Positions 35,442-46,100 of a stretch of DNA of 64,000 nucleotides are shown piece after piece (within the stretch, counting starts at the first letter, position 1; each line of letters starts with the position of its first letter). The stretch is from UBA2365 sp964594045 (GTDB lineage Bacteria; Bacteroidota; Bacteroidia; Chitinophagales; Saprospiraceae): positions 1-64,000 of the forward strand of contig CAZQKR010000003.1 in NCBI GenBank assembly GCA_964594045.1. The letters are read 5' to 3'. The notes beneath the pieces are model-generated. The model worked only from the letters and a program-made list of their open reading frames with translations. It was not told the DNA's origin and searched no databases. Position numbers and translations under genes: made by a program.

Positions 35442-37103
35442 ATGGCAAAGGGTATTCAAAAGGATGAACTGGATATGATCGTTGGTGCTATCAAGGATTT
35501 TGCAGCAGAAAATCTGAAGGAAAGCAAACTTCTGGAGTTGGACCACAATGACGAATATCCGATCAACGATGTGCGGATGATGTGTGGAGATGGTTTAGGT
35601 ATCCACCTGATCTTCATTCCTGAAGAATTTCAGGGAATGGGAGGCGGAGCCTTTGATTCTTATCGCGTATGTGAAACCCTTGCCGCTGTGGATCTTGGTG
35701 TGGCAACCGGTGTTTTTGCGACTTTCCTGGGTTCAGACCCGATCGTTTTCGGAGCCACCTATGAGCAAAAGAAAAACTGGTTGACCCGCATCGCTGTGGA
35801 AGGCCTTATCCTTGCTTATGGTGCAACCGAGCCGGATGCCGGAAGTGATCTGGGTGCATTGAGAACGGTGGCTGTTCCGGTGATGGAAGACGGCAAGATC
35901 ACCGGTTACCGCATTTCAGGCAGCAAACAATGGATCAGCAACGGCGGATACGCTGATATGTATACCATTTTAGCAAAAACGGAGGCAGGACCGACCTGGT
36001 TTGTACTGGAGAAAGGCGCAGAAGGCTTCAGTTTTGGTAAACCTGAAGATAAACACGGTATCAGAGCGAGCAATACGGCAGCCCTATCCCTGGAAAATGT
36101 ATATGTTCCGGTTGAAAATCTGGTTGGGGAAGAAGAAGGTAAAGGACTATTCCAGGCTCAGCTCGTTTTTGGTTACACGCGACTGATGGTGGCAGCTTTC
36201 GGTTTGGGTGCCGGATGGGCTGCGCTTGACAGGGCTATTCCTTATTCTGTGGACAGGATCACCAGGGGTACTCCATTGTCAGAAAAACAAGGATATACGC
36301 ACAAACTGATCGTTCCACACGTTGTCAGACTGGAAGCAGCCAGAGCTTATATCGAAGAAACTGCAGAGCGGATCGATAGTGATCTGGAAGATAACCTCAA
36401 TACAGAAGGCGCAATCGCCAAATATATGGCTACGGAATTTGGCAATGCAGCAGCAGATGCTTCCATACAGGCATTGGGCGGATATGGATACACCCGGGAA
36501 TATATGGTTGAAAAATTCAAGCGCGATGTGCGGATCACAACCATCTATGAAGGAACATCCGAGATCATGGAAATGACCATTTGCAGGGATCGCTGGCAAT
36601 TCCACCTCAAAACCCAGGGTGCATATTATCATGATATGGCTAAGGAAATGGAGGTTTTGCATCAAAAATACAATGATTTGGGTGCTGATGTTGCTGCTTT
36701 GGGTTTACACGCCTTGGCAGACTTATTGGAGCGGGCACGGTTTCGTCGTCTGACACGGAATCAGCATATCCAGTTCCGGATCGGGGAATTGATCGCTTTT
36801 GCGGAAACAGCTGCTACCTTTGCAAAAAGAGCAGCCCGGGCCAAAGAAGGTAGATTGCCTGAAAAAGCCAATAACCGCTTTGAGCCCTCAGAACTAGCTG
36901 TCATGTCCCGGATCTATGCCAGAGATGCAGCCGGTAAAATTGCACAGGACGGACTAAAATGGATTTTAGGTGCTGATGAACTGAGCTATGGAGAAATTCA
37001 ACAGTTTGAACAAAAAATGAATTTTTCTAAAATATATCTGGCCCAGACGGGATTGATTTCAGATATGGACCTGATGAAAGATATTATTTACAAAGGAAAA
37101 TGA
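35442..37103 (+). CDS. Acyl-CoA dehydrogenase, long form
   Basis: A 553-residue FAD-dependent acyl-CoA dehydrogenase. The core (about residues 1-385) has LAYGATEPDAGSD (substrate/flavin loop), KQWISNGG (FAD-binding strands), the C-domain helix RLMVAAFGLGAGW, QALGGYGYTREY and the catalytic-Glu motif IYEGTSEI (Glu about 371). About 160 extra C-terminal residues form a second helical domain, as in VLCAD-like enzymes. It normally oxidises acyl-CoA to trans-2-enoyl-CoA. Its stop is 42 bp before the giant synthase gene, so it is likely part of that pathway. It could desaturate or, in reverse, reduce an enoyl intermediate, since no enoyl-reductase domain or PfaD gene is present in the locus. That role is inference. 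Confidence 0.9.
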   Translation: MAKGIQKDELDMIVGAIKDFAAENLKESKLLELDHNDEYPINDVRMMCGDGLGIHLIFIPEEFQGMGGGAFDSYRVCETLAAVDLGVATGVFATFLGSDPIVFGATYEQKKNWLTRIAVEGLILAYGATEPDAGSDLGALRTVAVPVMEDGKITGYRISGSKQWISNGGYADMYTILAKTEAGPTWFVLEKGAEGFSFGKPEDKHGIRASNTAALSLENVYVPVENLVGEEEGKGLFQAQLVFGYTRLMVAAFGLGAGWAALDRAIPYSVDRITRGTPLSEKQGYTHKLIVPHVVRLEAARAYIEETAERIDSDLEDNLNTEGAIAKYMATEFGNAAADASIQALGGYGYTREYMVEKFKRDVRITTIYEGTSEIMEMTICRDRWQFHLKTQGAYYHDMAKEMEVLHQKYNDLGADVAALGLHALADLLERARFRRLTRNQHIQFRIGELIAFAETAATFAKRAARAKEGRLPEKANNRFEPSELAVMSRIYARDAAGKIAQDGLKWILGADELSYGEIQQFEQKMNFSKIYLAQTGLISDMDLMKDIIYKGK

Positions 37104-37145
37104 GTTCCCCGGATAGCATTTTTAATCATTTTTTAATCGATTTAT

Positions 37146-40100
37146 ATGTCAAATCACTTTAACAAAGCGGTTGCTATAGTAGGTGTTGGCGCTGTCATGC
37201 CGGATGCACCGACCTTGCCCAAATTTTGGGATAATATAAAAAAGGGTGTTTACAGCATTTCTGACGTTCCGGAAAACAGGTGGAAAAAATCACTTTACTA
37301 TGACGAAGACAGAAAAGCGCCGGACAAAGCGTACTCCACCATAGGCGGATGGGTAAAGGAATTCGAATTTGATCCGATCAAATGGCGGCTTCCAATTCCC
37401 CCCAAAGTGAGTGATTTGATGGATCTGACCCAGAAATATGCCATCACTGCAACACGTGAAGCGCTGCTGGATTTTGACTTTGAAAACAAGAATTTTGACC
37501 GTGAGCGAACAGCGGTCATCCTTGGGAATGCAATGGGAGGCGACCAGCATCTTTATTCCGCCGGAAGGGCCTTATTTCCTGAATTCGCAGATGCCCTCAA
37601 CAATGCCGAAGGTTTCAGGTCATTGCCTGCAAATGTCAGAAAAGAGATCATTGAAGCAGCAAATGCAGGGCTGAGTCCTCATTTTGTGCCGATCACGGAA
37701 GACACCATGCCCGGAGAACTTTCCAATATTGCAGCAGGCAGGATCGCTGCTTTGTGGGATTTCAGAGGTATGAACTATACAACTGACGCTGCCTGTGCAT
37801 CAGCTCTCGCCGGCATTTCTTCTGCTGTGAACGGATTGCTGGCTCATGACTACGATCTTGTGGTGACCGGTGGAACGGATGCCAATATGAGTCCATCCAC
37901 TTTCATCAAGTTCTGTAAGATCGGTGCACTGTCTGCCAGGGATTCGCGCCCGTATTCTGAAGGTGCCGACGGTTTTGTGATGGGTGAAGGCTGTACCATT
38001 TTTATCATGAAAAGGTTGGAGGATGCTGAAAGGGACGGAGATAAGATCTATGCTGTTTTCAGGTCAATCGGCGGTTCCAGCGATGGTAAAGGTAAAGGCA
38101 TTACCGCCCCAAATCCAAAGGGTCAGATCCTTGCAGTAAAAAGAGCTTATGAACGAATAGGCATTTCTCCGGCAAGCGTTGGTTTAATTGAAGGTCACGG
38201 TACTTCAACCACTGTGGGTGACGCTTCGGAATTACAAAGTCTCGCTGAAGTTTTCAAACCCTACAACATGCCTGTGGGTTCCATTGCACTTGGCTCTGTC
38301 AAATCCAATGTCGGGCACCTCAAAGGCGGTGCAGGATCAGCCGGAATGATGAAAGCTGTGATGGCTTTATATGAAAAGGTACTGCCACCATCTCTGAACT
38401 TCTTTGCCCCCAACCCCAATGTGGATTTCAACAAAGTACCTTTTAAAGTGAACACCACCCTGCAGCCATGGGAACTGAACGGACAGGAAGTCAGGCGCAG
38501 TGGTATCAGCGCTTTTGGTTTTGGAGGAACCAATTTCCATGTCGTTCTGGAAGAATATGTGCCCGGCAGGATCAAACACGATGACAAAACTTTACATTTT
38601 ATTGCAGATATTCCTCAGTCCGGGCTATCCGGTCAGGAATTGAAAAAACCTTTGCGCGGAGCTTATGTAACCGGAGCCGGGAATACAGCCGGTTTATTGG
38701 CCGCATTGGAAAAGGACCTGTTAAAAGTAAAAACAGGTTGGGCTCCCGAACGGGAAGCTCCACTGCAAAGAGATCTGCAGAGCAATATAAGAATATGTAT
38801 TGATTTCAAAACCCCGGAAGAATTGGGCGACAAACTGACCCGGTGTATCAACGCTTTGAAAGCGGACAACAAAAGTTCCTGGAAGGTATTGAATGCCAAG
38901 GGTATTTTCTTCGGTGAAGGTAAACCAGGTAAAGCGGCATACCTCTTTACCGGGCAGGGTTCCCAGTATGTGAATATGCTTAAGGAATTAAAGGATACAG
39001 AAGCCATCGTCAGGGAAACTTTCAGGGAGGCAGACGAGATCATGACACCTTTGTTGGGAAAACCGTTGAGTGAATACATTTTTGTAGATGGATCTGACAA
39101 ATCCAAAGTGGCTAAAGCAGAGCATGATCTGATGCAAACGGAAATCACCCAACCGGCCATGCTTTGCGCAGATGTTGCCCTTTACCGACTGATGAAAGAA
39201 TATGGTATAGATGCCGATATGGTCATCGGGCACAGTCTAGGTGAATACGGCGCATTGGTTGCTTCAGGCGCTCTGGACTTCAAAGACGCTTTGCTGGCGG
39301 TCAGCGCAAGGGGGCATCAGATGGCAAAAGTCAACGTGACCGACAAGGGAAAAATGGCAGCAGTATTTGCCTCTCCTGAACAGATAGAAAGTATTTTAAA
39401 GCAGGTAGACGGTTATGTGGTCATCGCAAATATCAACAGCTACGGACAATCGGTGATCGGCGGAGCAACAGAAGCCGTTGAAAACGCCATGATACTGGCA
39501 AAAGCTGCCGGTTACCACGTGAGTTCTTTGCCAGTTAGCCATGCATTCCATACTGATATTGTTGCGCCTGCCAGTGGACCACTTAGAGAAGTACTCAGCG
39601 ATTTTAACCTCAAAAAGCCAGTTATTCCAATCATTTCCAACGTAACGGGCGAATTTTACCCGACAGACAACTGGTCAAAAGAAGAAATGCTTGACCTGCT
39701 GTCAAAACAGGTGGCTTCTCCGGTACAATTTGTGAAAGGAATCAATAATCTATATCAAAAAGGTGCAAGGATTTTTGTGGAAATGGGTCCCAAAAAAGCG
39801 CTGAACGGTTTTGTGCGGGATATTACGGAAAATCTGGAAGGTGTGACCAACCTGTTTACCAATCACCCCAAAACCGGTGAATATGAGTCTTTCAACCAGG
39901 CATTGTGCGGTCTTTACGCTGCAGGACTTGGTAATGGAAGGAATGATGAAATAAAAGCGCAACCTGCAATTTCACCAGAGGCAAAAGTTGTACAAGCACC
40001 TGTTTCGCTGGCAAGTAACATAAAGGTTCAGGATACTGCCAGAACAGAAATTCCTTCATTTGACAAGGAAGCCAGGTATCTGGAATTGGGAAAAATGTTT

Positions 40101-43100
40101 GTTGATTTCCTGGAAAAAGCGGAAAACAAAATACATCCTGGAGCAGGAGGTTTTGAAGAAAAAGAGATCTGGATCACAGGCGCTTCTTTGGGATTACCTG
40201 GTGTTGAAAGGGTGTTTTCTGACGAAAATGTAGAAAAAATACTTCGCGGCGATCAATTCATCCGTTGGATACCCGATGAACTCCAACGTAAAATGGTCCA
40301 GAAGAATATTACCCGATTGGTAAAAACAGGATCTAACGGACCACGATTTGAGACCATTCAAGGTGTTGATGAGGTGATCAAACTGGCTGCCAGAAGGATT
40401 GATCTGGATATCGTCCGCGATTTTGATTTCCCGGAAGAGAGAATGGCTGCGCTGGATGCGGTTTCAGCATTGGCGATAGGAGCCGGTCTGGATGCCATGA
40501 GAGATGCAGGTATTCCCTTAGTTATGAATTACAAGACCACATCTACCGGCACAAAACTGCCGGATCGGTGGTTGCTGCCCGAAGATATGAGGGATGACAC
40601 AGGGATTATTTTTGCGTCCGCTTTTCCCGGTTATGATGCATTTCTGGATGAAATTCAGCGCTTTAAGGATGACCAGGCAGTAAAGGAAAAACTGGCCTTA
40701 CTGGAAAATATCAGGAAAAAACTGGTCAGTTTGCCCGGAACAACCGATCTTCTGAACCAGGTTGTACAGCAAATACTGGTTTTACGAACTGATTTGGAAA
40801 ATAATCCATATGTATTTAACAGAAGATTCCTTTTCAGGGTACTGTCGATGGGACACGCTCAGTTTGCTGAATATATTGGTGCCAGAGGCCCCAATTCTTC
40901 CATGAATGCTGCCTGTGCCAGCCTTACACAAGCTGCCGGAATGGCCAGCGACTGGATCAATGCAGGAAGATGCAACAGGGTCATTGTCATCAGTGCGGAT
41001 GACATCACGAGCGATAATATGCTGCCATGGTATGCAGCAGGATTTTTGGCAACCGGCGCAGCTGCAACTGACGCCAGGGTGGAAGATGCTGCTTTGCCTT
41101 TTGACAACAGAAGACACGGCATGCTGATCGGCATGGGAGGCGCTTCTCTGGTCATCGAAAGTAAGGAGATCGCTCAAAAAAGAGGCATTTCACCCATTGC
41201 CCAAATGATGGGTTCTATCTTTGCCAACAGCGCTTTTCACGGAACACGTCTCGACGTCAGCCATATTAAATTTGTCATGGAAAAGCTGATCATCGATGCA
41301 GAAAATAGATGGAATATCAACCGATTCGATATCGCCAAACAAATGGTATTTGTTTCTCATGAAACCTATACACCGGCTCGCGGCGGAAGCGCCTCTGCAG
41401 AAATAGAAGCCCTGCGTTATGTTTTCAGGGATAAAGCCAATGATATCGTCATCTCCAACACAAAGGGTTTTACAGGACACCCGATGGGAGTTGGAATTGA
41501 AGACACCATCGCCGTCAAGATCCTCGAAACAGGGATCGTTCCTCCGGTAGCCAACTTTAAAGAAGTTGACCCGGAACTCGGAAACCTCAACTTATCCAAA
41601 GGTGGCAGTTATAATGTAAATTATGCTTTGCGGCTGGCTGCAGGGTTTGGCTCACAGATCAGCATTGTATTGTACCGTTGGTTCCCGACTCAGGATAATA
41701 AAAGAAAATCTCCCGGTGAACTAGGATTCCGTTACCGGATCACAGATGAACATAAGTGGAAAAACTGGCTACAATCCATCACAGGCAAGCCGGATCCGGA
41801 AATTGAAATTTATAAGAGAACACTCCGGGTCTCTGATCCTTTTGTGCCAATGACCAATGGCAAAAAGGAAGAAATTATTCCCGAAGCTATGGCAGCACCA
41901 GCAAAACCCATTATCCGGGAAGCAGAAGTTCCTGCCGCCCAGGTGCCTTCCGTGTCAGATCCGGTAAAAGAACGAATTTTACAGCTCGTCAGTGAAAAAA
42001 CCGGATATTCGGCAGATATGCTGGCAGTTGACCTGGATCTGGAAGCTGATCTCGGAATTGATACGGTCAAACAGGCAGAGTTGTTTGCAGAAATTCGGGG
42101 TTTATTTGATATACCACAGGATGATAGCATTGTATTGTCCGAGTTTTCTACTTTGCAGCATATTATCAATTTTGTATACAATAAAAAGCCTGAACTGGCA
42201 CAACAGAAATCCTTTGCCGGGCAAGCTGTCCCAACAACTGCAACCAATGTAAGTCAACAGCCTGCCAGCAATGAAGTCACTGCAAAAATCATGGCACTGA
42301 TCGCAGAAAAAACAGGTTATCCTGTTGAAATGCTGGATCTCGACCTTGATCTGGAAGCCGACCTCGGAATTGATACGGTCAAACAGGCAGAGTTGTTTGC
42401 CGATATCAGAGGTTTGTTCGATATCCCTCAGGATGACAGCATTGCATTGTCCGAGTTTCCGACACTGAACCATATCCTGGAATTTGTGTATTCCAAAAAA
42501 CCGGAATTGAGAGCGCAGGCCACTGCTGCTCCGGTTCAGACGGCAGCCACTTCTGCACCTGTTTTCGCGGATAAAACCACGGAAAATGTAGCTCTGGCAA
42601 GCGGAAAAAGCCAGGTAGTGGAAGACATTCTCCAGCTGATCGCCCAAAAAACGGGTTATCCGCCGGATATGCTGGATCTGGACCTGGATCTGGAAGCCGA
42701 CCTCGGAATTGATACGGTCAAACAGGCAGAGTTGTTTGCCGATATCAGAGGTTTGTTCGATATCCCTCAGGATGACAGCATTGCATTGTCCGAGTTTCCG
42801 ACACTGAACCATATCCTGGAATTTGTGTATTCCAAAAAACCGGAATTGAGAGCGCAGGCCACTGCTGCTCCGGTTCAGACGGCAGCCACTTCTGCACCTG
42901 TTTTCGCGGATAAAACCACGGAAAATGTAGCTCTGGCAAGCGGAAAAAGCCAGGTAGTGGAAGACATTCTCCAGCTGATCGCCCAAAAAACGGGTTATCC
43001 GCCGGATATGCTGGATCTGGACCTGGATCTGGAAGCCGACCTCGGAATTGATACGGTCAAACAGGCAGAGTTGTTTGCCGATATCAGAGGTTTGTTCGAT

Positions 43101-46100
43101 ATCCCTCAGGATGACAGCATTGCATTGTCCGAGTTTCCGACACTGAACCATATCCTGGAATTTGTGTATTCCAAAAAACCGGAATTGAGAGCGCAGGCCA
43201 CTGCTGCTCCGGTTCAGACGGCAGCCACTTCTGCACCTGTTTTCGCGGATAAAACCACGGAAAATGTAGCTCTGGCAAGCGGAAAAAGCCAGGTAGTGGA
43301 AGACATTCTCCAGCTGATCGCCCAAAAAACGGGTTATCCGCCGGATATGCTGGATCTGGACCTGGATCTGGAAGCAGATCTCGGTATTGACACGGTCAAA
43401 CAGGCAGAATTGTTCGCTGACATTCGAGGGTTATTTAATATTCCGCAGGATGACAGCATCGCTTTGTCCGAATTCCCGACATTGAATCATATTCTGGGAT
43501 TTGTATATTCAAAAAGACCCGATTTAAAACCCGGTCTGACAACAGATGCGGTCACGGCAGCTGCCAGACCGGTTGAGACACAGTCAACCACTCCTGCTAC
43601 TTCACAAACCGCTTCCGGAAGGGGGAAAATAGCTCAGGATATTATGCAACTGATCTCTGAAAAGACAGGATATCCTGCTGATATGCTGGACCTGGACCTT
43701 GATCTGGAAGCGGATCTCGGTATAGATACGGTGAAACAGGCAGAATTATTTGCTGAGATCCGGGGTTTGTACAAGATACCAGCTGATGATTCCATAGAAT
43801 TGTCCAATTATCCGACACTCAACCATATCATTGGTTTTGTCATGGAGAGGAGCCCACAGGCAGCTGTCACGTCGATTGAAAAGACTGAGCAGCCAGGTGA
43901 AACCACAGAAAAAGCATCAACTGCCCTTCAGGCGGGTGATCTGAATGCAGTATCGCTTATTCCCAGAAGAGTGCCGGTTCCGGTTTTACGCCCTGTGTTG
44001 GAGCTTTGTAAATCTACGGGTATCGACCTGAACGGGAAACGAATCATCGTCAAAACAGACGAAGGAAAAGTGGCGGATGCTTTGATCAGAAAACTGAAAT
44101 CCTTAAAAGTTGAAGTTTTGGCGATTGCGGACAATCCTGATTTTGACGAACTCGATGGCCGCATCAAAGCATGGGTTGAGACGGGAAACATTCATGGTGT
44201 TTACTGGTGCTCAGCGCTGGATAAAGAGGAGGACATCACAAAAATGAGCTATGAAGTATGGAAAATGACCACACATAGCCGGATCAAACTCTTGTATGAG
44301 ACCATGAGGCAATTGGAATTATCGGGTCAAAAAGATGTTTTCCTGGTTTCTGCAACGCGTTTGGGCGGACATTTCGGATATGACCCGAAAGGTGCGCTGG
44401 CGTCTTCAGGCGGTGCGGTCAGTGGTTTTACCAAAGCCTATAAAAGGGAAAATCCGGATAGTCTGGTTAAGCTTGTCGATTTTGGACCTTCAGGAAAAGC
44501 TACTGCCATGGCAGACATTTTGATACAGGAAACCTTATTTGACAATGGCGTGGTGGAAGTTGGTTATCAGAATGACAGGAGATGGACGATAGGCCTGGAA
44601 GAAAGGCCGCAGTTGACCGGCAATGAAGGAATTGCGCTCGGGAAAGATACAGTATACCTGATCACCGGTGCGGCGGGAAGTATTGTTTCTGCCATCACGA
44701 CGGACCTGGCTGCGGCCAATGGAGGTAAGTTTTACCTGATGGATCTTACTCCTGAGCCGGATAAAGACGACAAGGATATCCTTTGGTTTGAGACAGATAA
44801 GGAAGGATTGAAAAAAGATCTTTTTGATCGTCTGAGCAAGGCAGGTGAAAAGGCCACTCCGGTAAAGATCGATAAAATGCTGGCAGGCATTGAAAGAAAG
44901 CACGCAGCTTTCAGCGCGATCAGAGCGATAGAGCAGGCTGGCGGAACGGTTCATTATTTTGCTGTCAACTTACTTGATCATGATGCGGTTCATGCAGCAG
45001 TGAAAATGATCATGCAAAATGAAAAGAAACTGGATGTTTTGTTACATGCAGGCGGTCTGGAGATCAGCAAATTACTGAAGGACAAGAGTCGTGACGAGTT
45101 CAATCTTGTTTTTGATGTAAAAGCAGATGGTTGGTATAATATTTTGTCTGCGCTGGGTGATTTTCCTCTCGGGGCTGCTGTGGTCTTCAGCTCTATAGCA
45201 GGTCGTTTTGGCAATGGCGGGCAAGTGGATTACAGCTCGGCCAATGACTTACTGTGCAAAAGCGTTTCCTCATTCAAAAACAACCGAAAGGGAACAAGAG
45301 GAATTGCGCTTGACTGGACGGCATGGGGCGGAATCGGTATGGCTGTCAGGGGTTCAATCCCGATGGTCATGAAACAGGCCGGAATAGATATGTTGCCGCC
45401 TGAATCAGGAATTCCGTTTATCCGGAAAGAACTGATGGCTTCTGATGAAACGGTGGAAGTGGTTGTGGCTCAAAGTCTTGGTCTGATGCTGAAGGAATTT
45501 GACCCGCAGGGAGGAATTGATGTGCAAAAAGCTGCTGTTTTGCTGAAAGATCACATCATGATGGATAAGGTAAGTGAAATGGGTTTGTACGGTGGATTTA
45601 CAGTTGCGGTCAACCTGGAACCGGCCAAACAAGGCTTTTTGTTTGACCATCAGATCAATCAGATCCCGGTTTTACCAGGGGTAATGGGTATTGAAGCGAT
45701 GGCAGCAACTGCAGGAGCGTTTTTGCCAGAGTTGCATGTCCAGGCTGTTCAGAATGTATCATTCCTTGCTCCGTTCAAGTTTTATAAATCAGAACCGAGG
45801 GAAGTTTTCGTAACTGTTCGTTTCAGTGCAGCCGGGAAAAACATCAAGGCACATTGCGAACTGTTTGGTTTGAGAAAACTTGTCGGTCAGGATGAAGCGC
45901 AGAAGACGATCCATTTCCGGTCTGAGGTTTTGCTGGGCAAAGATGCGGTGACCAACCCTGATAGTATCGATAAGAAGCTGTTGAAAAAAGCAGCCAAAGC
46001 ATTTGTGCTGAAGGCAGAAGATATTTACAAGGTATATTTCCACGGACCTGCTTACCAGGTGATCGATGAGATCTGGATGAAAGGGGAACAGATGATCGGT

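Noticed and set aside
42102..43325. A 407-codon open frame on the minus strand across the ACP region, with internal repeats
   Set aside because: It mirrors the 339-bp repeats of the synthase gene; repeat and codon bias keep the opposite strand open. No recognisable protein features.
42348..43364. Regular direct repeats considered as a CRISPR array or other non-coding array
   Set aside because: Units are 339 bp, in frame, and encode ACP domains; no short repeat-spacer pattern.
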